64,000 bases of DNA, from the NCBI RefSeq assembly GCF_018128545.1, contig NZ_JAGSND010000002.1:335384-399383 (forward strand). The letters run 5' to 3'. This DNA is from Sinanaerobacter chloroacetimidivorans (GTDB taxonomy: Bacteria; Bacillota; Clostridia; Peptostreptococcales; Anaerovoracaceae). A program made the translations under genes and the position numbers. The notes under the pieces are model-generated. The model saw nothing but the letters and a program-made list of their open reading frames with translations, ran no database searches and was not told where the DNA came from. Positions 9,465 to 17,794 of the stretch are shown piece after piece; the stretch's first letter is position 1, and every line of letters begins with the position of its first letter.

Positions 9465-10571
9465 TTACCAGTCTAATCTGAATTTTTTCTCAGGACAAAC
9501 ACAGATGCAAAGACCGCAGCCGGTACATCGTTCACTGCTCAGAATCATCTCGTTGTTTTTCTTTTCAATGGCTCCGTAAATGCAGGATTTTACACAGTCT
9601 TCACAGTCAAGAATACAGATCTCATCATTAATTCTGCTAACCACAGGTTCAATTTTGATTTCCTCAAAAGATTTTAAATTATTTAAGGCTTTACCTTTTA
9701 TCGTTTTTACTTCCTTGATATCCCGTTCTTCCCCCCAGCGCTCCAGGTCTTCCACAATTTCGGTAATACACGAAAAACCATTTAGCATCACCGAAGTTCC
9801 GATCTGTACGGCCGATGCTCCCAGCATGATATATTCCAGCGCATTTTTATAATTCCCGATGCCGCCGATTCCGCAGATAGGAACATCTACAGTCTGGGCG
9901 ATGGTCGCCACGGATGCGAGGCCCAAGGGCCTGATCGGTGCTCCTGAATAGCCTCCATATGTTGACAGCGTGGGCTCTGCCGTCTCGATATCCACACCCA
10001 GAATACAGCGAACCGTATTGATGGCACTCACACCGGAGCCTCCGGCTTTTTTCACTGCTTTCGCCACTCTGGATATGTTTGTGGCATTCTGGGACAATTT
10101 CACCATGACGGGAATTTTAATATTTTGGACCACTTCCTTTGTCATTTCAAAGACACGCTCTGCATCTGATGCAACGACTTCCAGAGATTCTCCCATCGGA
10201 GAAGAGATGCCCAGTTCGATAGCGTCTGCCCCAAATTTTTCCATTTTCATGGCAAGATAGGCAAGCTCAGAAGGAGTATGGGCTGAAATGCTGGCAATTA
10301 CTAAGCCTTCCTTGCTTTTGGCGATATCCATTTCTCTTTGCCATCCTTCCACCTGTATATCACTGTAAAGTCTGATATTTTGAGCGCCCTGACCGTTGTA
10401 GGCAATTCTCGGCCGAACATCCAGCAAGGCATCGCTGACAATGGTTTCCGTAATGACAGCGCCTGCACCGGCAGTAATTCCTTTTCTGATGCTTTTTCCA
10501 TCACGATTCCACGGTCCAGCCGCTACGATAATGGGATTTTTTAATTTTAAACCTAAAAATTCTGTTTTCAT
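9465..10571 (-). CDS. Dihydroorotate-dehydrogenase-like FMN enzyme fused to a ferredoxin domain (cassette 1)
   Basis: 368 residues. Barrel of the PyrD/PreA superfamily (about 1-300) with GLKLKNPIIVAAGPW, YGGYSGAPIRPLGLASVA and CGIGGI for FMN phosphate binding, then a two-cluster ferredoxin tail with CILDCEDCVKSC and CTGCGLCICVCP. The motif that is N-x-SCPN or NFSCP in true PyrD/PreA reads GISSPMG, so the conserved Asn and Cys are missing. The start overlaps the upstream LacI gene as TAATG. Probably reduces or oxidises a nucleobase-like ring with electrons from a ferredoxin or PreT-like partner; substrate unknown. Paralogue at 12025-13140. Confidence 0.75.
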   Translation of the reverse strand: MKTEFLGLKLKNPIIVAAGPWNRDGKSIRKGITAGAGAVITETIVSDALLDVRPRIAYNGQGAQNIRLYSDIQVEGWQREMDIAKSKEGLVIASISAHTPSELAYLAMKMEKFGADAIELGISSPMGESLEVVASDAERVFEMTKEVVQNIKIPVMVKLSQNATNISRVAKAVKKAGGSGVSAINTVRCILGVDIETAEPTLSTYGGYSGAPIRPLGLASVATIAQTVDVPICGIGGIGNYKNALEYIMLGASAVQIGTSVMLNGFSCITEIVEDLERWGEERDIKEVKTIKGKALNNLKSFEEIKIEPVVSRINDEICILDCEDCVKSCIYGAIEKKNNEMILSSERCTGCGLCICVCPEKKFRLDW

Positions 10572-11596
10572 TAGAATATCTCTCCGATTCTCTCCCTGTG
10601 ACCACAGGATTTTCTTATCTTCAGCTTGGATTGTAATAAAATTTCTCTATTCGCGGAGTCCTCTTCTTCTTTGCTGTCCATCAAGTCAAAGAGCAGTCTT
10701 GCACCAAGAACTCCCATTTTATGCATGGGTTTTTCCACGGTAGTCAGCTTTGGTTCAATCAAATTTGACATTCTGATATTGTCAAAACCCATCACGGCAA
10801 TTTCTTCCGGAACTTTCAACCCAAAATCCTTCATGGCATCGATCACTCCGAATGCCAGAAGGTCGGAGGATGCAAATATGGCTCTTGGACGTTTTTCCAT
10901 ATCGATTAGCTTTTTCGCGGCAATATAACCGCCTTCTACGGTATTCGGCGCCACCAGGATCAGTTCCTCCCGATCTGGTATTCCTTCTTCTGACAGTGCA
11001 TGCCGATACCCTTCCAGTTTACGCATGTTTTCTATTTCCGGGGTATCTCCGTAAATGATCGCAATATCTCGATATCCTATGTCTATCAGATGTCTTACCG
11101 CTTTGTAAGCTGCTCCCTGACAGTCTATCCTGACAATGGATACATCGGAAATATTCCGGTTTTCACCGATCAAAACCACCGGAATCCCCTGTTTTTTAAT
11201 AAGTTCCACATCCTCATCTTCCAGCAGGGAAGAGACCAGAACGATGCCGTCTACCCTTCTTTTAATCAGGGAATCCGCATATCGCCTTTCCTTGCTTACG
11301 TCATTTTCTCCGTTACATAACAAAGTCGTATAATCCTTTTGATGCGCAACATCTTCAACCCCCTTTGCAATTTCCATATAGCCGGGATTTAAGATGTTCG
11401 GAATTAAAAGAGCTATGGTATTGGTTTTATTAAAGTTCAACCCTCTAGCAAACCAATTGGGTGTATACTCCGATTCCTTGATTACCGTTAAAATTCTCTC
11501 CTTCGTATCCGAAGCAACGCTTTCAGGATGATTCAAAACCCTGGAAACCGTGGCCACAGAGACTCCGGCTTTTTTTGCAATTTCTTTAATATTCAT
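10571..11596 (-). CDS. LacI-family transcriptional regulator (cassette 1)
   Basis: 341 residues. N-terminal helix-turn-helix IAKKAGVSVATVSRVLNHP with hinge, then a periplasmic-binding-protein-like effector domain. Nearly the same recognition helix as the regulator at 13160-14185, so the two may share operators. Its gene overlaps the dehydrogenase-like gene as TAATG. The start codon is only 14 bases past an intrinsic terminator at 11611-11637, leaving no room for a promoter directly upstream; expression probably depends on read-through. Effector unknown, perhaps a nucleobase or nucleoside. Confidence 0.85.
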   Translation of the reverse strand: MNIKEIAKKAGVSVATVSRVLNHPESVASDTKERILTVIKESEYTPNWFARGLNFNKTNTIALLIPNILNPGYMEIAKGVEDVAHQKDYTTLLCNGENDVSKERRYADSLIKRRVDGIVLVSSLLEDEDVELIKKQGIPVVLIGENRNISDVSIVRIDCQGAAYKAVRHLIDIGYRDIAIIYGDTPEIENMRKLEGYRHALSEEGIPDREELILVAPNTVEGGYIAAKKLIDMEKRPRAIFASSDLLAFGVIDAMKDFGLKVPEEIAVMGFDNIRMSNLIEPKLTTVEKPMHKMGVLGARLLFDLMDSKEEEDSANREILLQSKLKIRKSCGHRERIGEIF

Positions 11597-11610
11597 CTTA
11601 CACCAAATTA

Positions 11611-11637
11611 CCCAAAAAGCGGGGAGTATCCCCGCTT
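11611..11637 (-). terminator. Terminator or attenuator before LacI cassette 1
   Basis: AAGCGGGG (11617-11624) pairs with CCCCGCTT (11630-11637), five-base loop, followed on the minus strand by TTTTTGGG. It follows the 41-codon ORF by about 19 bases and precedes the LacI start by 14, the geometry of a leader attenuator. Confidence 0.8.
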
Positions 11638-11655
11638 TCCATTCTAAAATAATAG

Positions 11656-11781
11656 CTATAATTTAAATTCTTCTGATTCCAGTACTGAAAGCTGCATACG
11701 GATAGCCGCAAAGCCTGAAAAGGCCTCTTCCATACAATCCGTTCTTACGTTATCAATCGGTTTACGGCTATAAAATCGCAT
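11656..11781 (-). CDS. 41-residue protein between the two LacI cassettes
   Basis: Small ORF not recognised as any family. It begins MRFYSRKPIDN and ends LESEEFKL. The ATG at 11781 has AAGGAG six to seven bases upstream, an excellent ribosome site. It has its own promoter at 11913-11941 and ends 19 bases before the terminator hairpin. It could be a leader peptide whose translation affects the terminator, or an independent small protein. No run of codons for a single amino acid stands out, which argues against a classic amino-acid attenuator. Confidence 0.6.
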   Translation of the reverse strand: MRFYSRKPIDNVRTDCMEEAFSGFAAIRMQLSVLESEEFKL

Positions 11782-11941
11782 CTTTATCTCCTTCTCACTG
11801 ATCAGAAAATACCTGTTTATACGCAACCGCAGAAAATTTTTCGACTGTAGAAAAATTTTATTACATCTGTGCGTTTCAACGCGAGGCAATGGATATGATT
11901 CCGTCTCGTTATATTATGTCACTTTATCAATTTTTTTTCAA
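11782..11941 (-). promoter_or_regulatory. Promoter and structured leader of the 41-codon ORF
   Basis: On the minus strand TTGAAA (11936-11941), 17-bp spacer, CATAAT (11913-11918). The leader of about 125 bases contains a GCGTTGAAACGC hairpin and a 10-bp AAAATTTTTC/GAAAAATTTT hairpin. An imperfect palindrome TTTAAACTAGTTTCAA lies upstream at about 11968-11984 and could be an operator. Confidence 0.6.
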
Positions 11942-12024
11942 TAAAAAAACAAAAAATAATTCCACTTTTAAACTAGTTTCAACAGGTGTTCTCCTATTGC
12001 TCTGCAAGTTGGAATTTCAGGAAA

Positions 12025-13140
12025 TTATGGCCAGATCAGTTCGATTTTGCCTTCCGGGCAGATATCCCCGCAAAGCCCGCAGCCTTTACATTTTTTCCCG
12101 TCGATGACAACGTTCTGATTTTGCTCTGAAATTGCTTCATAAATGCAGCATTTGATACAGCGGAAGCAATCTTTCCGACTGCACGGGCTTTTCATGTATG
12201 AAATCTTGGGCTCCACCTGCATTTCATCAAAGGATTGGATATGAGCAAGAGCTGTGCCTCTGATCCGGGAGAGATCCTCTACTTCATTTTCCTCCATCCA
12301 TGATTCCAAATCCTCTTTTACCTTTTCGATATGGGAAAATCCGTTCACCATGACAGCGGTACCCATCTGTACAGCCGTAGCACCCAGCATCATATATTCC
12401 AGAACATTTTCATAGGTTTCGATTCCACCGATTCCGCAAAGGGGCAATCTCGTACTTTGAGCTATCGTAGCTACAGAGGCAAGGCCCAGAGGTCTAATAG
12501 GAGCACCGGAATAGCCGCCATAGGTAGGGAGATACGGTTTTCTGCTTTTGATATCAACACCTAAAATACAACGTACCGTATCAATGGCGCTGATGGCACT
12601 TCCTCCGGCCCTTTCCACCGCACAGGCGATCTTGGACATATTCGTCACATTCTGGGACAGCTTGACCATGACGGGTATATCTACACTGCTTACCACTTTG
12701 CTGGTCATCTCATAGATTTTTTCCGCACTGGCTGCCATCACTTCCAGCCCTTCTCCCATAGGGGAAGCAAGGCCGAGTTCGATGGCATCCACACCTATTT
12801 TCTCCAGTTTTCCGGCGATATAGCTGATCTCTGACGGGGTCTGCGCACAGACGCTGGCGATTACGATGCCGTCCTGACTTTTCGCCACATCGATTTCCCT
12901 CTCCCATTCTTCCAGCAGAATGTCACTGTACAGGCGAATATTCTGAACACCATTGTTGTGATAGGCTACTCTGGGCCTGACATCGATATTAACCTCGTTT
13001 ACAATGGTTTCCGTAACCACTGCACCAGCCCCGGCAAGGAAAGCCTTCTTGATCATTTCGCCGTTTCGAGACCAGGGTCCTGCGGCCACGATGATTGGAT
13101 TCTTTAATTTTAATCCCATGAAATCAACGGAAAGCGTCAT
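12025..13140 (-). CDS. Dihydroorotate-dehydrogenase-like FMN enzyme fused to a ferredoxin domain (cassette 2)
   Basis: 371 residues, paralogue of the protein at 9465-10571 along its whole length. FMN barrel with GLKLKNPIIVAAGPW, PTYGGYSGAPIRPLGLASVATIAQ and CGIGGIETY; ferredoxin tail with CSRKDCFRCIKCC and CKGCGLCGDICP. The PyrD/PreA Cys motif is replaced by GLASPMG. It starts 19 bases after the second LacI gene behind AAGGAGG. Role inferred as a second substrate-specific ring oxidoreductase; the substrate cannot be read from sequence. Confidence 0.75.
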   Translation of the reverse strand: MTLSVDFMGLKLKNPIIVAAGPWSRNGEMIKKAFLAGAGAVVTETIVNEVNIDVRPRVAYHNNGVQNIRLYSDILLEEWEREIDVAKSQDGIVIASVCAQTPSEISYIAGKLEKIGVDAIELGLASPMGEGLEVMAASAEKIYEMTSKVVSSVDIPVMVKLSQNVTNMSKIACAVERAGGSAISAIDTVRCILGVDIKSRKPYLPTYGGYSGAPIRPLGLASVATIAQSTRLPLCGIGGIETYENVLEYMMLGATAVQMGTAVMVNGFSHIEKVKEDLESWMEENEVEDLSRIRGTALAHIQSFDEMQVEPKISYMKSPCSRKDCFRCIKCCIYEAISEQNQNVVIDGKKCKGCGLCGDICPEGKIELIWP

Positions 13141-13159
13141 TTTTTCCCCTCCTTAGCGG

Positions 13160-14185
13160 TTAAAATATCTCCTTAAGCCTGTCCTGATGTCCGCAGGACT
13201 TTCTGACTTTAAGCTTTGACTGAATTAATATTTCCTGGGGCTCTTGTTCTTTTTGTTCATCCTCTTCCATCAGATCAAAAAGCAGTCTGGCCGCTACCAG
13301 CCCCATTCTGTACATGGGTTTTGCCACGGTAGTGAGTTTTGGTTCCATAAAGCCTGAGATTTTTAAATTATCAAAACCGACTACTGCAATATCCTGAGGA
13401 ATTCTCAGGCCTGTTTGTTTTATCTTTTCCATAGCCCCGATAGCCATGGTATCTGAGGAAACAAAGAGCGCTTCCGGCCTGTCCGCCTGGTTCAGCAGTT
13501 TGCTTGCTGCCAGGTAGCCGCCTTCAATGCTGTTTTCTTCTTCTACTATATGTGAATCCCGATAATTTAGACCTTCTTCCATCAGGGTCTTTTTAAAGCC
13601 TTCCAGCTTATCCATATTTTCAAGCTTTGGCCGTGTCCCATAAATCATTCCGATCTTTCGGTGACCGATTTCGATCATATGCTTTACCGCTTCCGAAGTC
13701 GCCGCTTTGTAATCCGTATAGACAAGATTCGCACCGGTGTTATCCTCATTTTTTCCGATGAGTACTACCGACACATCCTGTTTTTTGATTTGCTGAAGAT
13801 CGCTGTTTTTCAGAAAGGAGGAAACCAGAATAATACCGTCCACCTTTCTTGTCAGGAAATTTTCTACCTGCTCTTTTTCTTTTCCGCGATCCTCCTCGGT
13901 GGTGCAAAGCATGATATTATATTTCTTTTGATGTGCAACATCCTCTACTCCTTTTGCAATTTCCATATACCCCAGATCAAGAATATCCGGAATCAGGAGC
14001 GCAATGACACCGGTCCGGTTCAGCTTTAAGCCCCTGGCAAACCAATTTGGCGTATAATCCAAGCTCTCCATGACGCTTAAAATATGTTCCTTGGTATCAG
14101 GAGCGACAGCATCCGGATGATTCAGAACTCTGGATACGGTAGCAACGGAAACGCCGGCTTTTTTTGCTACGGATTTAATATTCAA
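13160..14185 (-). CDS. LacI-family transcriptional regulator (cassette 2)
   Basis: 341 residues, same length and architecture as the regulator at 10571-11596. Helix-turn-helix VAKKAGVSVATVSRVLNHPDAV, then an effector-binding domain with DGIILVSSFL and AVVGFDNLKISGFMEPKLTTV. It has its own promoter at 14229-14258 and leads directly into the paralogous dehydrogenase-like gene. Likely represses or activates its own cassette in response to the imported base. Confidence 0.87.
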   Translation of the reverse strand: MNIKSVAKKAGVSVATVSRVLNHPDAVAPDTKEHILSVMESLDYTPNWFARGLKLNRTGVIALLIPDILDLGYMEIAKGVEDVAHQKKYNIMLCTTEEDRGKEKEQVENFLTRKVDGIILVSSFLKNSDLQQIKKQDVSVVLIGKNEDNTGANLVYTDYKAATSEAVKHMIEIGHRKIGMIYGTRPKLENMDKLEGFKKTLMEEGLNYRDSHIVEEENSIEGGYLAASKLLNQADRPEALFVSSDTMAIGAMEKIKQTGLRIPQDIAVVGFDNLKISGFMEPKLTTVAKPMYRMGLVAARLLFDLMEEDEQKEQEPQEILIQSKLKVRKSCGHQDRLKEIF

Positions 14186-14228
14186 ATGTCACGCCTCCTA
14201 TTTTGAAGTTTCAGAAGTTTACAGTAAT

Positions 14229-14258
14229 AGTATAGCATAAACGGAATCTGCTTTCCAA
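14229..14258 (-). promoter_or_regulatory. Promoter of LacI cassette 2
   Basis: On the minus strand TTGGAA (14253-14258), 18-bp spacer, TATACT (14229-14234), about 44 bases before the ATG. Confidence 0.55.
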
Positions 14259-14276
14259 ACCCAAATGCTGAAACAT

Positions 14277-14318
14277 GAAAACAGAAAAGGAGTGAGACCA
14301 GCCTGAGCAGCCTCACTC
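14277..14318 (-). terminator. Terminator of codBA
   Basis: GAGTGAG (14290-14296) pairs with CTCACTC (14312-14318), with a GC-rich inner part, followed on the minus strand by CTTTTCTGTTTTC. Separates codBA from the downstream LacI cassette. Confidence 0.75.
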
Positions 14319-14338
14319 TCTTTTCGAAGTGTTTCTTG

Positions 14339-15619
14339 TCATTTAAGCTTAAAATCTACGAATTCCGGTTCTGCTCCGATTTCCAAACGTCTTACCGCCG
14401 GTGTGGTTCTGGAAATAACTTTACCTTTACGTATCACGTAAAGACATTCGCTGGTAAGTCTTACGGCTTCCGCATCATTTCCTGCATCCAGTATGATAAT
14501 ATCTGCAGGTTTACCCTCTTCGATACCATAGGTATCTTCTATGTTCATGGTTTTTGCTGAGCGGGTGGTAATCATATCCATTAAAATGGTAATTTGGTCG
14601 TGCCCGTTCATATGCGCCGTATGGGCCAGCAGGTTGGCGGCCGCGATCATATTTCCCTTTCCCATGGAATACCACGGATCCATAATGGAGTCATGGCCGA
14701 TGCAGACATTGACACCTCGAGCCAGAAGTTCATCCACTCTGGTATGGCCGCGCTTTCTCGGATATCCGTCGGTTCTGTTCTGCAGCACCGAATTGTCAAA
14801 GGGGTTGGTAATCATATTCAATTCAGCCTTTTTCAAGATGCCCATCAGTTTAAAAGCATAATCGTTATTATAGTTATGCATAGCGGTGGTATGACTTGCG
14901 GCAGCTCTGCCCTGCCATCCTCTGACAATATTTTCTTTTGCCATGACTTCTACAAATCTCGAATGGGGGTCACCGGTCTCATCGATATGAATATCGATGA
15001 GCCTGTCGAATTCTTCGGCAAAGCGGTAGACGCATTCCACGTCCCTGACTCCGTCCTCCCTGGTGTATTCAATATGAGGCGCTCCCCCTACCACATCGGC
15101 ACCCATTTCCAATGCCTTCCTCAGCAGAGCTTCTCCGTCAGGCTTTGTAAAAATACCGTCCTGAGGGAAGGCAACGACTTGAATGTCGATAAGGTCCTTT
15201 GCTTCCTCCTTGATTTCCAGCAGGCTTTCTACCGTCAACAGTGTGGGGTCCGAACAGTCCGCATGAGTTCTCACCCTTAGGACACCGTTGGCAACATACC
15301 ATTTTACCACTTCCCATGCATTTTCTTTCAGAATGTCCTTCGTCAAAAAGGGCTTCCGCTCTCCCCAAATGTCGATAGCTTCCAGCAGGGTGCCGGATTT
15401 ATTAGGTCTGCTGAGATCTCCTGCAGAAAGTACGGCGTCCATATGAACATGGGGATCCACAAAAGGCGGAATCACAAGATTCCCCATGGCATCTATCACT
15501 TCGTCGTAATTTCCCTGCAGTTCATCGGTGATTTTACTGATTTTTCCGTTTTCTATCAGAATACTTTTGAAACCATCACGATCTCTTAGCTTGGCATTTT
15601 TGATTAATAATGAACTCAT
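14339..15619 (-). CDS. codA: Cytosine deaminase-type amidohydrolase CodA
   Basis: Metal-dependent hydrolase converting cytosine to uracil and ammonia. 426 residues, the usual CodA length. Metal and substrate motifs seen: VDPHVHMD, VRTHADCSD, VAFPQDG, IDIHIDE (catalytic Glu), ASHTTAMH and IGHDSIMDPWY (metal Asp). Agreement with Escherichia coli CodA is strong through the whole chain. It follows codB by 32 bases with a GGAAGGAG ribosome site, so codB-codA is an operon. Related enzymes also act on isoguanine or creatinine, so substrate is probable rather than proven. Confidence 0.88.
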   Translation of the reverse strand: MSSLLIKNAKLRDRDGFKSILIENGKISKITDELQGNYDEVIDAMGNLVIPPFVDPHVHMDAVLSAGDLSRPNKSGTLLEAIDIWGERKPFLTKDILKENAWEVVKWYVANGVLRVRTHADCSDPTLLTVESLLEIKEEAKDLIDIQVVAFPQDGIFTKPDGEALLRKALEMGADVVGGAPHIEYTREDGVRDVECVYRFAEEFDRLIDIHIDETGDPHSRFVEVMAKENIVRGWQGRAAASHTTAMHNYNNDYAFKLMGILKKAELNMITNPFDNSVLQNRTDGYPRKRGHTRVDELLARGVNVCIGHDSIMDPWYSMGKGNMIAAANLLAHTAHMNGHDQITILMDMITTRSAKTMNIEDTYGIEEGKPADIIILDAGNDAEAVRLTSECLYVIRKGKVISRTTPAVRRLEIGAEPEFVDFKLK

Positions 15620-15651
15620 TTTATGCTCCTTCCTTGCCTGAAAGCCATATT

Positions 15652-16971
15652 CTATACGTATTTTGCATCCTTGCTCACTTCGTGCATATCATTGTAATTG
15701 GCTGTTTTAAAGATTGCGTTTATAACTGGTACCGCAAGAGCCGCTACGATAATTCCCTGTAAGGAAGGAACTCCGATTTCATATACGCCGCCGAAATAAG
15801 CAGCTGCGCATCCGATAAGGTAAGCGATCAAAGGTACCACTCTCAGCTTTTTAAATGTAACGAATTCCAGCATGGGAAGTGTCTTCTTGTATGTAAATAA
15901 GAAATCTCCGATAATTACCCCGCCGAGAGGAGGAATAAAGGTGCCAAATAAATTGAGGAGCGGGATAAAATAAGCGCCGATGCCTGCTACTGCTACCACC
16001 GTTGCAATAATAACGCCTCCGATGATAAAGGGTCCTTTATTAGATTTATTGAACATTTCCGCTCCAGCTACACCAAATGCATAAGCGGTGGCATTGTTTG
16101 TGGTCCAGATATTCAGCGTGAGGATAATCAAAGCCCAGAAGGTAAGTCCCATGGTAATCATCAGTTCTATGAGGTCTCCGGTCTTGAATGCAAAACCTCC
16201 GACCATTCCGGAGAAAACCATGATGCCGTTTCCGATAAGGAAGGAAATAATACCTGCGGTAAACGCTGTTTTTCCGTTTTTTGCGAATCTGGCCCAGTTT
16301 GCCGCCTGGGTTCCGCCGGATGCAAAAGTACCCACAATTACTGTAATAGCAACGGTTACGGACATGGTTGCAGAAGGCTGTACACCGAATAAAGCTTCCA
16401 TGCTCCCAACTTCTCTGAAGGCCATCCAGGTTACGATAACAACCAGGGCTACCATCAGCGGTAATGCCACATAGGATACAATAGCCATGCTCTTAAAGCC
16501 ATAAAGAGCGGTGGCACCCATGATGACAGACCAGAAAATCATGAAGAAAATCTCCCATCCCGGAAGGCCAAGACCCTTCGCAAAGAGAATGCCCATATAC
16601 TCAGCTGTAATGGCATACCAAAGAACCTGAGTGCCTCCCAAAATAATATCTGCCCATTTTGCCCCTGCTGTTCCAAGGGTATATCGTGCAAGAAGTACTG
16701 AGGTTAATCCGGTTTTGGCTCCGATTGCACAAATAATAGCTACATAAACACCAAGTATGGCACTTCCTGCCAGCAAAATCCAAACCAGCTCCGAAAAGGC
16801 GAAGGCGGCTCCCAGCCTTGCTCCTGCTGCCATGGTAGGAGTAAAGAAGGTAAAGCCAATCAATACCCCGGTGACCGCAAGTAGTCCTGAACGTGCTTCC
16901 TTGGGCACATGACTGAGAGGATAATCTTTTTCTTCGACGACTGCTTTTTTCTGTTTTTCCGCTTTTGACAT
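15652..16971 (-). CDS. codB: Cytosine/purine NCS1-family permease CodB
   Basis: Membrane importer for cytosine of the NCS1 family, 439 residues from the chosen start with about 12 helices. Recognisable NCS1 segments include TFFTPTMAAGARLG near the N-terminus and FGTFIPPLGGVIIGDFLF near residue 350. The ATG at 16971 has GGAG seven bases upstream; the longer reading from 16998 lacks a good site. First gene of codBA, with a double-palindrome promoter at 17087-17144. Confidence 0.88.
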   Translation of the reverse strand: MSKAEKQKKAVVEEKDYPLSHVPKEARSGLLAVTGVLIGFTFFTPTMAAGARLGAAFAFSELVWILLAGSAILGVYVAIICAIGAKTGLTSVLLARYTLGTAGAKWADIILGGTQVLWYAITAEYMGILFAKGLGLPGWEIFFMIFWSVIMGATALYGFKSMAIVSYVALPLMVALVVIVTWMAFREVGSMEALFGVQPSATMSVTVAITVIVGTFASGGTQAANWARFAKNGKTAFTAGIISFLIGNGIMVFSGMVGGFAFKTGDLIELMITMGLTFWALIILTLNIWTTNNATAYAFGVAGAEMFNKSNKGPFIIGGVIIATVVAVAGIGAYFIPLLNLFGTFIPPLGGVIIGDFLFTYKKTLPMLEFVTFKKLRVVPLIAYLIGCAAAYFGGVYEIGVPSLQGIIVAALAVPVINAIFKTANYNDMHEVSKDAKYV

Positions 16972-17086
16972 TTTCATTCTCCTTTCAATTTCTAACATCT
17001 GGGTTGACTGCGAGAACCTCCGTAATCATTTACATTTAATCCTGTTTTATAATTTCAATAATTCCATGAATTTATGGGGCTTTATT

Positions 17087-17144
17087 AAATGTAATTAATT
17101 ACATTTCTCGTTCTCATACTATCACATCATGTAATTAATTACAA
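17087..17144 (-). promoter_or_regulatory. codBA promoter with two palindromic operators
   Basis: On the minus strand TTGTAA (17139-17144), 17-bp spacer, TAGTAT (17116-17121). One operator, TGTAATTAATTACA at 17130-17143, overlaps the -35. The second, a perfect 20-bp palindrome AAATGTAATTAATTACATTT at 17087-17106, lies just after the expected start point. Centres are exactly 40 bp apart. This suggests cooperative repression by a dimeric regulator not identified here. Confidence 0.75.
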
Positions 17145-17184
17145 TTATATTTTTTAATTTTCGGAAAATTTTATTTGTTAATAT

Positions 17185-17222
17185 TTAAAAAAGGCAGACA
17201 ACAAAATTTGCTGTCTGCCTTT
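17185..17222 (-). terminator. Terminator of the SASP-like gene
   Basis: AAGGCAGACA (17191-17200) pairs with TGTCTGCCTT (17212-17221); the minus strand continues in a T tract. Confidence 0.75.
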
Positions 17223-17295
17223 CTGAAATTTTTAATTAAAATACCACAATTTGGTTTATATTGTCTATGAAAATGGAAATCGTATAATTTTCTTT

Positions 17296-17475
17296 TTAAT
17301 CCTCGATAAAAGGCTGTCTTTCCGCCATCTCGGCAATAGTTTTCACAATATCACCATTCGCTCTGGATGTGACTTTCCCTCTGTCTATATCATCAAAGTC
17401 CTTTACGCCATATTGATGCGCAATTTCCGATTTCACTCTTTTAATGATCGCTTCCTGCTGCAGCGTTAAATTCAT
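17296..17475 (-). CDS. Alpha/beta-type small acid-soluble spore protein, divergent
   Basis: 59 residues: begins MNLTLQQEAIIKRVKSEIAH, then YGVKDFDDIDRGKVTSRANGD and a helix ending IAEMAERQPFIED. The TSRANG motif and the EIA segment near the germination-protease site are typical of alpha/beta SASPs, which coat and protect spore DNA. It differs from the canonical copy at 17795 by an N-terminal helix and an acidic C-terminus. The ATG at 17475 follows GGAGG by eight bases. It was found by translating the stretch directly. Confidence 0.8.
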   Translation of the reverse strand: MNLTLQQEAIIKRVKSEIAHQYGVKDFDDIDRGKVTSRANGDIVKTIAEMAERQPFIED

Positions 17476-17546
17476 CCGGCATACCTCCTCTCATTTTCAT
17501 TTTCTGTTCTATAACTTTATCATCAAATGAATAGGAATTTTTTTCT

Positions 17547-17705
17547 CTACATTTCTTTAAAATCAACCCAATCCTTTACATCGTCCACCGCATCCTCCGA
17601 AGGGATAGTCACTTTTGAATCCGGTTCCACATCGATGGTATCCGTCAATGGGAATGTCGTAAAATTCGGCATATGTTCAGGATTAATTTTTACTTCCTGC
17701 TTCAT
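17547..17705 (-). CDS. Small spore-surface-like protein (DUF3787 / CDIF630_02480-like)
   Basis: 52 residues, begins MKQEVKINPEHMPNFT. The C-terminal half, SKVTIPSEDAVDDVKDWVD, resembles the conserved part of clostridial DUF3787 small spore-surface proteins as I recall them. AGGAGG precedes the ATG. Its neighbours are two SASP genes, which fits a sporulation role. The family match is from memory of a short motif, so moderate confidence; that it is a real gene is well supported by the ribosome site and context. Confidence 0.6.
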   Translation of the reverse strand: MKQEVKINPEHMPNFTTFPLTDTIDVEPDSKVTIPSEDAVDDVKDWVDFKEM

Positions 17706-17730
17706 GTTTTCCTCCTGCTAATTTTAAGCG

Positions 17731-17771
17731 AAAATAAAATCAGCTTATGGAGATTATCTATAAGCTGATTT
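17731..17771 (-). terminator. Terminator of SASP gene
   Basis: AAATCAGCTTAT (17737-17748) pairs with ATAAGCTGATTT (17760-17771), 11-base loop, followed on the minus strand by TATTTTCGC. Confidence 0.8.
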
Positions 17772-17794
17772 ATTAATAAAATTATTTTTTATAC

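Noticed and set aside
14594-15280. 228-residue plus-strand ORF
   Set aside because: Complete shadow of codA, which has all catalytic motifs on the other strand.
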